Assembly (NCBI GenBank): GCA_018907035.1
Contig: JACCIC010000038.1
Span: 516,001 to 580,000 of the forward strand
Length of the DNA: 64,000 nucleotides
Direction of reading: 5' to 3'
From: Sycobia sp. Sy_11
Taxonomy: Eukaryota; Arthropoda; Insecta; Hymenoptera; Epichrysomallidae
Under the pieces are notes generated by a model. The model ran no database searches and was not told the origin of the DNA. It worked only from the letters and a program-made list of their open reading frames with translations. The translations under genes were made by a program, and so were the position numbers. Below, piece by piece: positions 11,941 to 23,655 of this stretch. The first letter of the stretch is position 1. Each line of letters starts with the position of its first letter.

Positions 11941-12554
11941 ATATAAAATTATAAATATAAATAAAAAATACTTTTCACTAATGTGCACGTTTTCAGAAAC
12001 AAAATTAATTAAACGCGTTCTTTGTTCATAATTAAATAACTTCGTCTTGTCTTTTTACCTCTTATTCAAAATAGTTAATATATTATATTTAATATGTAAT
12101 GTTTCTCTACGTAACAAAAACATTCATATTACAACAAAATCGCTTTGATAAAATTAACTCAACATTGAAATAATCATGATGACCATTGCCAGCAATTTAT
12201 CTATGTATGTCTGTATGTATGTCCTTTATACGCGCCAAAACTACTAAAAATAAACCGATCGATATTTTTTATTGCAAATTTAACAAAAAAAAAAACAACA
12301 ACAAAATGATAGCAACATAGGTAGTTGCATGTATATTGGTAGACTGCCTGCTTGACCTCGTACAACATGCGTGCAGATGGACAGGTACTAAAGAGTGATA
12401 GTAGGTGAGAAAATAGTATAGAGGAAACTAGGGGGTACATGGTATGGCAACGCCCACCAATCCATGTTAATTCCCTTGGATTTTTCTTTTTTTTCCCCTC
12501 TCTTTCTCTTTTTCCCTTTTCCTCTTTCTATGTCTCCTTCATACAATGTAGTTA

Positions 12555-12885
12555 TGTGTCAATTCATATCATATCATATCATATCATATCATTTCATATA
12601 ATATCATATCATATAATACCATATCATATAATATAATATAATATAATATAATATCATATCATATCATATCATATCATATCATATACTAATTTATAAAGAC
12701 AAAGCGTGTTTTTGTTTGTACACGATAACCAAAAAAACTACTGAACCGATTGTTCGAAAACTTGACATATAAATTCCATATTATCTTGGGAAGGACGAAG
12801 GCTATGTTTTTTATTGAAAATCATTTCACTTTTATCAATAAATTAAATTAACGGTTTTGACAGTCAGTTTCACAGTCAGTATTTA
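12555..12885 (-). repeat. Interspersed repeat with (ATATC)n tail, copy 1
   Basis: An (ATATC)n tract (about 12,565-12,684) is followed by ACTAATTTATAAAGACAAAG and a conserved 150-bp body. Its reverse complement is found at 23,440-23,655. The layout, a pentamer tail after a conserved 3' body with an ATCGGTTTAGTAG-like motif, resembles the 3' end of RTE-type LINEs or SINEs built on them. That family name is a guess. Confidence 0.6.
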
Positions 12886-13055
12886 ATTTAAAAAAAAAAC
12901 GGAAATATAGGATATATATATATATATATATATATTGATATTGTATATATATTATATTGTACATATTATATATACTCATTTTAAATACGGTTTCTATTGA
13001 AAAATATTGCATTGGCGTGTACGCGCGATTAATTACGATACCCCGTTGCATCAAG
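12886..13055. other. AT-rich DNA with (AT)n run
   Basis: Contains (TA)n at about 12,912-12,936 and no gene-like signal. Confidence 0.5.
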
Positions 13056-13860
13056 ACGATTTCTGGAGGCAGTTGTGTGTTCGGATGATAGAATGCAATG
13101 TTCAGGTGTCTCTGGGCGATTTCTACGAGGAATATTGTATTTAGTTAATAAAAAACGACGTTCAGCTATATGGAAATCAACTTCTATGGAAAGATTCATG
13201 TTGGGACGGTAAAATACGATATCTAGGTCTTCCGAACGACTTCTATGGGAGTATTGTGTTTAATCGTTAAGAAGCCATGCTTGCTTTCACGTGATAACTT
13301 TATCGTGTTTATTTGGTAGAAAACGATGTTGAGGTATGTTGGGATAACTTCTACGGGAAGTTTCATGTTCGGATGATAGAATGCGATTTCCAGGCATTTT
13401 CGGACGACTTCTACGGGGAATTTCATGTTCAGACGGTAAAAGACGATGTCCAGGTATGACAGGACGATTTCTAAGGGAAGTATCGTGTTTAGTTGGTAGG
13501 AAACGATGTTTAGGTATGTCGGGACAACTTCTATGGGGAGTTTCAGGTTTTGATGATAGAATGCGATTTTCAGGTGTTTTGGAAGACTTCTATGTAGAGT
13601 GTATAGTTGGTGGGAAACAATGTCCAGGTATGTCAGTACGACTTCTATGAAGAGATTCGTATTCTATCATTTGAACACGCAGACTCTTAGCAAGAGTCAT
13701 TCTGGAATACCTGGACATTGTATTCTACCTCCCCAAAACAAAACTCTCTATAGCAGTCACCAGACATTTTCTATAGTCCGAACATGATATTTTCCGTAAA
13801 CATTTCCTCGAAGCACTTGGAAATCTTTTTCTACCGCTCGAACACAAAGGTATAATATCC
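13056..13860. repeat. Minisatellite of about 60-bp units with an orientation switch
   Basis: About ten diverged units of 56-64 bp run from 13,083 to about 13,665. Each has the pattern (GATAGAATGC or GGTAGGAAAC)GATGTCCAGGTATGTCGGGA, then ACTTCTATGGGGAGTTTCATG. Unit starts lie near 13,083, 13,147, 13,208, 13,266, 13,314, 13,373, 13,435, 13,495, 13,553 and 13,609. From about 13,670 to 13,850 the same unit appears in reverse complement (for example ATACCTGGACATTGTATTCTACC at 13,708). Short open frames here come from the repeat and are not genes. Confidence 0.8.
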
Positions 13861-14118
13861 TTCTATACAAAAAGCGTTATTTGCCTCGATTTCCGCAAGC
13901 CCTGTGTGTCAGTTAAACAACTAGAAATGGTAGAAATCTAGGGAGCTTCGGCCGCTCGGGCTTTTAATTTGCAACCCTTAAATAGTGCAGTCGACAATGC
14001 GGCTCCACAATGTAGGTCGCTCGATGGAATCTCTTCATCTTTATAGAAGCGTACACGCGATATTATTGTGGAGAAGGAAGAATAAGTCAGTTATATGCAG
14101 AATAATAGGTATACGCAT

Positions 14119-14157
<39 letters not shown>

Positions 14158-15486
14158 ATATAGATTTTATATATAGAGTATTTTTTACTTAGATATTATT
14201 AAATTGTTGAAGAAATCGGTTAAATTATATTCTCGAGTGAAGCCGAGACGGGGGATGCTAGTATGATTATAGAGGATTCTAGTATGATACTCCAAAAATA
14301 AAAAAAACAATAAGATAATTTTTGGAAAACTATACAGTCTATAATTATCAGCTTTCTCGAGATTTATTGAATTCGTAAACATAGATCAATTGCTGACAAT
14401 GGCCATGAGTGTTGTCTCAATGTTAAGTTAATTTTTTTAAAGCGTACATTAACATTAACTTGCGTTCATTAACAACAATTAATTATGTTAATGAATAAAT
14501 ATTTATATACGTATTTATTAAATTGTTTATTTATCAATCGATGAATAAAAAAAGTATATATTTATCAATTAATACGTATCCGTTATAAATACTGTTTTAT
14601 TTAAAAATATAATTATTATAAATTGCATTCATGTTGCTTGCTAAATAATTAATTATATAAACTTAATTTAATAAACGAAATGTATTTATATATTCTGCAA
14701 TAATATTTAACTCGATTTGGAATGTGTTATTAGAAATTATATATTATCCATGAATATATAACATTAAACCTTTCTATTACACATTTTAATTATAGTTTTA
14801 ATTGAAACAATATTAATATTCGTTAAACAACGAATGATATTAGCGTTATTATTATATCTCTAATTATTTAAGACTTACTAACACATATTACAAACAACCT
14901 TTATTGGTAAGATAAAATAATATTATTCAGTTAACGCAATTCACATTAATAAACAAAAAAAACTAACAATAGAATAAGTTAGAAAAAAATGAAACCAGAC
15001 GAGACCCGTGGCGGGATCTCTGGAGAGTTCAGAGAACCAGAAGGAAACCTCTCTACCTAATATTGGGTTCCCTCCACAGCGATAGCCCTTTTCAATGATT
15101 GGCTCTGACGCAATTAATGGACGATTAAGACTGTACGGCCACCAAAGAAATAAGAAGATGATTTTGAAGATAATTGAAAGCCACCTTTTAAGAGTGCTCC
15201 ATACCTCTGACGAAAGTTAAAATCGATTGCAGCGCCTGATTTTTGATATATTGCGGAATTTTATGGAACTTCAAAAGTACGAAAAATCCTGTTTGTTTTA
15301 TCGATTGTTCCAGTATTAATCAGGGCTGTTATAGCCCATCTTGTAAATGCAAAATAATAAAAGATCCGTACAAAATTTAAATTTTATAATATTCTCGTGA
15401 AATAAGTAGCGGAGTAGCTTATCGTGAGTGATCATTTTGTCACAAGAAGTTTTTGAAAATACATATATGTATGCATATACACACAC

Positions 15487-15523
<37 letters not shown>

Positions 15524-15595
15524 CATACTACCAATTTCTAACCAAATCACTTACTCCTGTCTCGACTATGTCAAGGACCGTGGTGGCCAACGATT

Positions 15596-15649
<54 letters not shown>

Positions 15650-16926
15650 TGTGTACATATTCCATAAACCAAAGTTTAGTATAAAATTGTGTAGATCATT
15701 GGTAAATCAGTTTTGATATAAACTCAACGTAAAATTTAAATGAATTTAAAAATAATCATAAAACATTAAATGATATTATTTTTATCGTGCGAAAATTTAG
15801 ATACTAAATAATATATGTATGTTTAAGGTAAACAATTCTAAAATTAATTATTATACGTAATTTTTAGAATGACAACATCCAGTGCACAATAGAGTTTATT
15901 ATTTTGTTATTCTTTAAGACTGTTAGCTTATGTATTGAATTCAATTATTTTTTATTAAACAAATAACATAATATTGTATTATTCTATAACTACTAATTTC
16001 TTGCAGTATAGTATTTAAAACTTGCATATGAAATAAAACTTTTCTTTACTAGATAGAAATAACGACCTAGTTTATACCTTTTTCTTAATTATTCTTTGTA
16101 TATGTAAACGTAAAAATTTACGGATGCTACTGTGAAAGCGGGAAGATTGTTAGGGTAACGTTCAAATTGCATTGCTTACTGCTTAGTACCAGGAATGCAA
16201 AGAGTCCACGGCATTTTTCTTCTTCAATTCATAGAAAACAAAATTGACATTCTTTACATGTATAATTATAAGATATAAAGAAATTTAATATTTTCAATTT
16301 GCTGGCACTATCTATAAAATATAAGTTTTAGTTATTAAAATGCTATAAATGTATAAGTAGCAAATAAAAATATTAACTTTTTATAGTATAGTATATTATC
16401 TAAAATAAATTTGAATTTGTCACAATTGTCGTGCACTTTTGTATTTAGAATTATATTTTATTGGGTTAAATATGTTTTTAAAATTTTATCTTATAAATCT
16501 GTATTGTTCATCTAGAATTGGGGTTATATTCTATAATTTGTGTTGAATAGAACTGTAATTGATTCTGTCGCGTAATGAATATAAAAATGATAATTATGTG
16601 CAACATAATGGCACACTAGACGGTTTCTTTTGGCTATCATATATTCGACTATTCTTTATATAAAATTATGTAATTTTAAAAAAGAATCAATTTATTATTT
16701 ATCATTTATCTAAAGTACGTTTTTTTGTTTGTTGTAATAAATTATTTTTAAATTACTGTATTCTAAATAAGCGTATGTTGGAAAAGAAGAAATTATCAAA
16801 AAATATTTAAAATAGAAATTATATAATATATGAAAATAAATTTCAATTGTTTTTAACATTCTCTATTACAAAATTTAAAAATAGTTTTCGAATAAAAATA
16901 GTATCATTTGTCTGACTCAGTGTTCC

Positions 16927-16930
<4 letters not shown>
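13861..16930. other. AT-rich noncoding DNA with microsatellites
   Basis: Holds (GA)n at 14,121-14,155, (AT)n at 15,490-15,520 and (TA)n at 15,599-15,646. A stretch of normal GC content at 14,990-15,240 could be a decayed repeat but was not recognised. No coding signal was found. Confidence 0.55.

Positions 16931-16931
<1 letters not shown>

Positions 16932-16958
<27 letters not shown>
16932..16958. repeat. (TG)n tract at the 3' end of the R1-clade element
   Basis: About 13 TG units directly beside the end of the minus-strand element (CCTATTAAAA then CACACA on the minus strand). A second TG-rich tract lies at the other end (21,834-21,890). Confidence 0.9.
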
Positions 16959-18532
16959 TTTAATAGGCGTAGGAAGAGCGAGCTCTGCACAAGTGGCCTC
17001 TCGAAACTAGCATACCGCCGGAACTATCAGAGAATATTACTTCGGCGGGGCTGTTAGTTAGCCGATATGGCTCCTCTTCTTATAACATTATCCTACATCG
17101 CCCATCCACGCAAGTGATCAGGAGTTTGGTGTTCGCCCTCTGCGACTTAAAATAGAATCAGCTAGCCTAATTTATCCTGGGCCATTCGCCTAATTCTATC
17201 GGCATTTCTAAGTTTGGTCATCACCTCTTTTGCGAAACTGGCTACTGCCTTCCAGTTTTCAGGAGATTCAAGCATTATTGATATAATGCTCTCCGATCTT
17301 ATTGGCTTATTGATAGTGTTCATCAAGTGCTCACGTTGTGTTCTAAAACGAGGGCAGCTCAGTAATATGTGTTCGGCATGCTCAACCAATGTCGGACAGA
17401 TGGGGCAGAAATCATTATCATCCAGGTGAAAACCGTGGAAATAGAACCTAAAACAACCATGTCCAGTCAGCAACTGGGTTAGGTGAAAAGTCCATCGGCC
17501 TTTGTTAGAATCGTTCCATCGTCTTTGCCATATTTTTATAGAACGATGACGTTTCACGTTTTTAGCACCTTGTAGAGAATCCACTGCGGTCTTATATATG
17601 TTGTGCAGTCTAGCCAGTTCATCTGCAGCTAAATCGAAAGGAAGAATTCCGGCAAGTATCGCAGCAGCGTCGGTGGATACTGTCTTGTCATCACTAATAA
17701 TACGTATGCAAGAGCGGCGACGGGCCGCAATGGCCAGCTCACAATACGATTTAATTCCACATGCATGATGCTAGATTGGCGCTGCATACATGTTGACAGA
17801 CTTAACAACATAAGCTAATAGCTTCCTCTGGGGTGGGCGTGGGCCACCAATATTAGGCATAAGCCGATACAAGGCAACTGCAACTCGTTGCGCATTCTCA
17901 CCAGATATCTTTAGATTCTTTTTGAAGTTTAACCTGGCATCAAGCTGTACACCCAAGTATCGTAAATAGGGCGCAGAACTAATGCGGCAGCTACCAACTT
18001 TAAGAGTAATACTATCTACCTTCTTACGACTGCTGGCAAGAACTACTTCTGTCTTGTGCTCCGCTAATGATAGACCAGCCGACTTAATCCATCTACTGAT
18101 GTTGCTGATTGCCTCATTGGTATTTTCAGTGAGTTCTTCAAGGGTCTTAGCCGTCACTACTAGTGCGATATCGTCGGCGTAGCCTACTGTTATTGAACGA
18201 GCTCGTTGTGGAATCCTCAACACGCCATGGTACATACTATTCCAGAATATAGGTCCCATAAACGAGTCCTGAACGACTCCCGCAGTAACCTTATGCGATA
18301 CAATGTCTTCATCCGTTCTGTATCATATTATCCTATTCTCAAAGTAGTTAGCCACAACATTCTGTAGATAACCAGGTACACAGAATTTTTTAAGAGAATT
18401 CATAATAGAGGACCAGCGCGATGAGTTGAAGGCATTCTTGACATCTAGAGCGACAATGGCACAATACTGTTTAGTGACAACTTTCCATCTCTTACCACTG
18501 ATTGCATTTCTTGCGGTACACGATACTAGTTT

Positions 18533-18545
18533 AATATCATCGACT
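18533..18545. repeat. Target-site duplication of SINE, left copy
   Basis: AATATCATCGACT here and AATATCATTGACT at 18,755-18,767 differ at one base. A 13-bp duplication of this kind is typical of SINE insertion by a LINE endonuclease. Confidence 0.85.
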
Positions 18546-18754
18546 CGAGGCCTACGATGGCTCGATCGCTAGAGCGAAGGACTACTAACTCGGTGATCCA
18601 AGTTCAAATCCCGGTCTCGGCCGATTGATACAGGCACCGCTGTAATTATTTACATGTGCTTTGTTTACAAACACATCGTAGACCTCCGTCGCTGATTAGC
18701 ACCGATAATTGGAAGCATAAATAAAGCGACGTTAAATAACATAAAAAAAAAAAA
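18546..18754 (+). mobile_element. tRNA-derived SINE, full length
   Basis: About 209 bp. The head resembles a tRNA gene: GGCTCGATCGCTAGAGCG at the D-arm/A-box position and AAGTTCAAATCCCGG as the B box. A tRNA-unrelated body of about 110 bp and a poly-A tail of about 13 follow. It is flanked by a 13-bp target duplication and interrupts the RT domain of the R1-clade element, so it is the younger insertion. A truncated relative lies at 11,790-11,940. Confidence 0.9.
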
Positions 18755-20307
18755 AATATCATTGACTGTTGATTTTGATTTTCGAAATCCAAATTGGCGT
18801 GAGGATCAGCCGTGCAATCCTTCAGTGAATGCTTCCAGTACACTACATATTATTTTTTCAAATATTTTACCTACCGAATCGAGCATACACTATGGCCTGT
18901 ATGATGACGGATCATCAAGTGGCTTATTGCCCTTCGGTAACAGAACTAACGTTTGAGTTTTACAGCAATCAGGAAAAATACCCTCAAGAAGACAGGCATC
19001 ATATGCTTTTAGAAATATAGATGGGTTCTTCTGTATCGCCAACTTAATTGCAGCATTAGGGATACCATCTGGGCCAGGAGCTGCACTCTCTCTAGTCTTA
19101 GCGTAAGCATTATGTAGCTCCATTTCTGTTATAGGAGGTATGTCGTCAGTATTGTGTGCGCAGTACAGCCCCTTGGGTGTCATTGGGAAAGAGAGCGGAA
19201 AGAATCTTATCAATCAATACCGAGCTAGAGGGTTGCATTGGTGCCCTACGCAATTGTGCCATGACCGTTTTGTATGGTCGTTCCCATAAGTTATGGTTGG
19301 CCTCTGCGCACAGTTCAAGCGAGCATCGGCACTTGCTTGCCTTAATGGCCTTGACAAGCGCTCTTCGTGCTTCTTTAAATAAACTATTAAACGTATCACG
19401 ATGGATGCGGGCTCTTTGGGCAAGTCTACGTGCGCGATGACATTGCTTGCGCAATTCTGCAATTTTATTTGACACCAATAGACAGATTGACGATGTTTAA
19501 ATCCGCTCTTAGACCTAGTCATCGACACATCACATACTTCAGAGATATGCTTCATGAGTGCCTTTACCAGATGACCTGGTGCACCATATTCTAAACGCTC
19601 TTATGATATGATAGTGGCGAACACTTCACAGCCTAGCAATCTGATGTTCCATTTCCGTGTGGGCATCCATTCATTGCACTTGTTCTTCACTTTCTTCTCT
19701 GCAATCTCGTACAAGATCACCCTGTGATCACTGTGAGTGTAAAGGTCGCTAACTCTCCAATTAAGTATCTGCTGAATCAGGTCAACACTGGCGAATGTTA
19801 CATCAATGACTGATTGTTTATCTCCCCTAATGAAAGTGAATTCAAATTCCTTATTAACCACGTACACTGTAATAGAATTAAGGCCATCAAGTAGCATACT
19901 ACCTCTGTTAGTTGTTGAAGCACTTCCCCAGGCTGTGGACCACGCGTTAAAATCGCCAGCTATTAATAATGGTTTCTTATCCATGGCCTCATCAGCTACT
20001 TTAGCTACAAGAATTTCAAACTGCTTGTCCGTCAGATTTGGAGGAGCATATACACTAAAGACATATATTACTTATATTTTAGCCCAGGATATCAATTCGG
20101 TCTGATGACTAGATTGCTTTAGTACCTGCCTATTTTTACCAATCCAGAGGACCACTCTATTGCTTGTATCACTTATCCAGCGCTATGGTCTGTCGCTGTC
20201 ACAATATCGTTCGGAGATTACAGCAATGTTTATTCTTAGCTCCTTTATTGTCTGTTTCAGCAGCTCATGGGCCGCTACGCAATGGCTGGTATTCAGTTGG
20301 AGTATTC

Positions 20308-21819
20308 TCATGTTTTATGTCTGTTTAAAAACTCGACAGTGATCGGGCTCTTATAGTTGTATGCTGGATGGTTAATCTCCTTTTTTCCTTCACATTTACA
20401 GAGGAAACAGCAGGGCTCGTTTACACACAGCTTGGATAGGTGGTCTTTTCCTCCACAGTGCCTGCAAAGATTAGTTCTGTCAGGGCCTGAGCACACGGCC
20501 GCTAAATGGTCAGTCTGCCAACACCTGAAGCAGCGCTTTATTTTTGTTTTTCTTTCGAACTCTGTAGCTGACCCATCCGATGCGAACATACCCTGCACGT
20601 AGTTACTCAGCTGCGTGGCTATATGGTACAGACACTGCCGCCGTCTGAGTACCCCCATAAGCTTGCCGCAAGGAACGAGCGATTAGCATGTTAGTCTCCG
20701 GTGTGATTTCCGAGCCTCTAAGACTTGATCCTTTTTAGTGACCTCATCTATATTTCTAATCTTTAATATAATAAGATTAGTCAGGACCGAAGTGGATGGG
20801 CTATGGCCAACCTTAGTTTCAACAATGCGAGCCAACTCATGTGCATTTTTGGCTGTCCGTTCTAACTGAAGTACCAGGGCACCGATTGCAATTCTGCGTA
20901 TCCGGTTGACTTCATTCTTCACATGAGATAACTCCGGATCATTCTTTATTTGACGCAGTACCTCCGCGTATGTAACTCCTTCATTGACCTTAATCAAGAT
21001 GGAATTAGATCTATTTCGTCCACTAAGCCTGCGTGCACTAGGTAATTCTTTATGTTTACCTTTGGGCTTCTTGCGCTTGATGGTCTGCCATTGATTTTCC
21101 TTGGCCTCAGATTTCCTTGTAGGTACTTCAACTGATTCTGATGGTCTCCTTAAGCCCAGTAATGGTTCTTTCGTCTTTTTGCTACTTACTGTTTTAGGAG
21201 TGGAATCTATCCCTTCGGTTGCGCTTCGTTTGGTATCAGAGCGTAGACTCGGCGTAGTCTGAGTCACCACTTTATGAGTACCGGAACGGTGATACTGCAA
21301 TAGATCATCCTCTGCCATACTGATGCATTTGTTTGAAGCATTAATAGAACGGGCAAGATTCTCAATGGTCTTGTGCACGTTATGCCTATCTTTCACAAAA
21401 TCCAAGAGTTGGCTGATCTTCTCACCAAGTCGCTCCAGATGATTGTTTCTGCGCGTGATAGAAATTTCTCGATCCGTTATTTCTTGAGCCGTCATGATAT
21501 CTCCCTTAGTATTCAATGTACTGTCTACGATGATGTTTGATTTGTCCTCCCCAGAATCCAAGGGTCTACCACCGATCATAGAGGATTGCACTCTATCGGA
21601 ATCCGTCAGGAGATTGACCAGTCTTGCCGGAGTTACTCCCTGGGTATATCCTTGTTGATACCAACCGTTAATCAAAATTAGCCTTAAATTCGGGAGGCCC
21701 TCCCTATTAGCTTTTTCTGTCCGCCCTAAGTATTTTATTTCCTCAGTGCCCTCTATGAATTGTAGCGAGCCATCCCCTATCCGCAACCTTGAGAGGCGCC
21801 AGATGGGAGAAAGCAACAA
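20308..21819 (-). pseudogene. ORF1 of R1-clade element: coiled coil and zinc knuckles (broken)
   Basis: ORF1 is the RNA-binding protein of the element. From 21,819 down the frame is open for 378 codons: a Gln/Glu-rich stretch likely to form a coiled coil (about 21,300-21,500), a Lys/Arg-rich stretch (about 21,040-21,130), then a domain with VNEGVTYAEVLRQIK. A stop lies at 20,683-20,685. Two CX2CX4HX4C knuckles follow (CFRCWQTDHLAAVC, CRHCGGKDHLSKLC; about 20,415-20,535), and a partial third. Between 20,545 and 20,690 a neighbouring frame reads VRIGWVSYRVR, the sequence expected there in R1 ORF1, so two compensating frameshifts are likely. The true start codon is uncertain. Confidence 0.8.
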
Positions 21820-21833
21820 AACTCCACACTGGC

Positions 21834-22974
21834 GTGTGTGTGTGTGCGCGCGTGTGTATGCATGTTTGTGTCTATGTGTATGTATGTGTCTTATATAAAA
21901 GCCCTTCTGAATTTTGCGACATGAAAAGATATAATATTATCTGAAATTGAATCTATATTTTTAGTGGAGAACCTGCAGATGACCTAAATTTAGTCAGATT
22001 TTTTTGCGGTATAGACCATAATTTTTCTTATATTTTATATTTAATATTCTTCATATATTTAATATTTTCTGGAAATAGTTTTATGTTTTACTTTTCACTT
22101 AAATTTTTCTGTTATTTCTTTTTTACCTTTTAATTAAATTTCTTAACCATTTTTTTGAAAAATAGATTTTTTACATTTTCTTTATTTAAGTATGCTTAAT
22201 TATTATTATTTTTTTAATTTTAAGTAAAACATAATCTTTGGATTACGATTTTAAGGGTGGAGACTGACTTTTCATAATCATTTTTTCTTAATTAGTTTTT
22301 ACAAAAAATATTACAATTAAAATATAAACCTGCAACAATAAAAATAACTAGAAATTCAATTACAATACGAAAATGATACTACGATTATAAAAAATAAAAA
22401 TACTACGTTCAAAACCAATTTGTATATTTGCTGTATTTAAAATTAAATATAATATAGAACATTTTATAAACAGATACATTTACTAGCGGGTTTAGGTTGT
22501 AGCTTGCTTGGTAATAATATCACGGCGTAGTCCTCATCTGTGTTTCGAAAATAGGACTTTTCTCTAGGAACATAAATGTTAGATGCAGACATTAGGTCTA
22601 ATAAATAATAAAAAGTTACTCAATTTTTAACGACATAAAAAATAAAACTATGGGCCAAAGTACTGTTAAGTATACATTTATGATCAAATTTTTAAGGAAA
22701 GTAAAATAAGTAGGCGAGTTTGATATGTTTTTAGAATATTAAGAACTTTCAAAAATAAATAACTATTAATTTTATCATTTATTATATAAAAAATTATATA
22801 TAATAGTTGTTTTAAAAAGTATTATATAACGAAATTAAAAAACAGATTATTGAAATAGTCAGTTGTCCTGGTTGTGATGAAGGGGAACATAGTAATATAT
22901 GTAATTATACTGTAAGGCTTTTTCTAGCAAAAAATGCTTCATATATTAAAATAATATTTATAAAAAATATTGTT
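21834..22974. other. TG-rich tract and AT-rich noncoding DNA
   Basis: An imperfect (TG)n/(GTAT)n tract covers 21,834-21,892, the 5' flank of the R1-clade element. The rest is AT-rich with no gene seen. Confidence 0.6.
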
Positions 22975-23097
22975 ATATTGTATTGTCACGATTCTGAAAT
23001 TAATATAATGTATAAAAATACAAAATATAATTTGTCGTCACAAACTATATTCAGTATGATTTGGCATACAGAACCATTTTTTAAGAGAAGGAGAAAG

Positions 23098-23152
<55 letters not shown>

Positions 23153-23655
23153 GAGAAAGAGAGAGTGAGAGAGATTTTCTCACGTAAGAGAAAAAAAATT
23201 ACAAAAATCAAAAGATATCCATAAGGGCTGGTGTCAGATTAGCCTGAAAAACAAAAAAGATAATGCCGACTAACGTCACAACTTCTTTAGGATACGAATC
23301 CCAAAGTTGGATATGAACATTCGTTTGAGCTGGCATGGTATTAATACTTTAAGCGGACTACTTTGAGTTGATGTTCGTCATTCAGGACGCCACCTGGTGG
23401 CAGCTGGTGGAACTGATTGTTAGAACCATTAACTTAATTTATTGATGAAAGTAAAATGATTTTCAATAAAAAACGTAGCCTATGTCTCTTCCAAGATAAT
23501 AAAAAAGCTATATGTCAAATATCAGAACAATCGGTTTAGTAGTTTTTTCGGTTATCGTGTACAAACAAAAACACGCTTTGTCTTTATAAATTAGTATGAG
23601 TATGAAGTATGATATGATATGATATGATATGATATGATATGATATGATATGATAC
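22975..23655 (+). repeat. Interspersed repeat with (ATATG)n tail, copy 2, longest copy
   Basis: About 680 bp. The 5' part (CACGATTCTGAA ... TTTGTCGTCACAAACTA) is followed by a (GA)n tract at 23,105-23,149, a middle with GGACGCCACCTGGTGGCAGC, then the conserved 3' body ending TAAATTAGTATGA and (ATATG)n. The 3' body matches 12,685-12,850 and the 5' part matches 52,000-52,205, both in reverse complement. So the three pieces are one family. Confidence 0.65.

Larger units (their letters stand above)
11295..12554. other. AT-rich noncoding DNA after copy 1
   Basis: It starts with an (AT)n run to about 11,330. It holds the repeat at 11,400-11,640 and a truncated SINE at 11,790-11,940 (listed separately). 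The rest, including a pyrimidine-rich stretch at 12,481-12,540, shows no gene. Confidence 0.6.
17162..20310 (-). pseudogene. ORF2 of R1-clade element: endonuclease, RT, zinc finger (broken)
   Basis: ORF2 nicks the target and reverse-transcribes from it. Reading the minus strand: the start MRILQLN at about 20,310; an AP-endonuclease domain with AGDFNAWSTAWGS (about 19,957) and YTHSDHRV (about 19,740); RT fingers with SAAPGPDGIPN (about 19,085) and LLPKGNKP (about 18,935); the SINE insertion at 18,546-18,754; the RT catalytic box GYADDIALV (about 18,180); and a C-terminal CPIC...H...C motif (CX2CX8HX4C, about 17,405). Most of it keeps one frame. Stops lie near 20,185, 20,070, 19,600, 19,556 and 17,772, and there are local frameshifts. 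Usual length is about 1,000 codons, which this fits. Confidence 0.85.
16959..21833 (-). mobile_element. R1-clade non-LTR retrotransposon in an (AC)n microsatellite
   Basis: About 4.9 kb on the minus strand: ORF1 with CCHC knuckles, then ORF2 with AP-endonuclease, RT and a C-terminal CCHC motif, then about 200 bp of 3' UTR. The element is bounded on both sides by TG/CA repeats, so it seems to have inserted in an (AC)n tract. R1-clade families Mino and Waldo are known to target AC-type repeats. ORF1 is open almost to the 5' boundary, so the copy is close to full length. It is inactive, with several stops, frameshifts and a SINE in the RT domain. Confidence 0.85.

Noticed and set aside
12439..12636. 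Small ORF ending in IISYHIISFH repeats
   Set aside because: A translation of a pyrimidine tract and the (ATATC)n tail; low complexity.
13381..13650. ORF of 89 codons with repeated CLGMSGQLLWGVS-like units
   Set aside because: Produced by the 60-bp minisatellite. The units are not all multiples of three and other units break the frame.
18546..18620. Possible tRNA gene
   Set aside because: It has A- and B-box-like sequence but no full cloverleaf, and it is joined to a SINE body with A-tail and target duplication.
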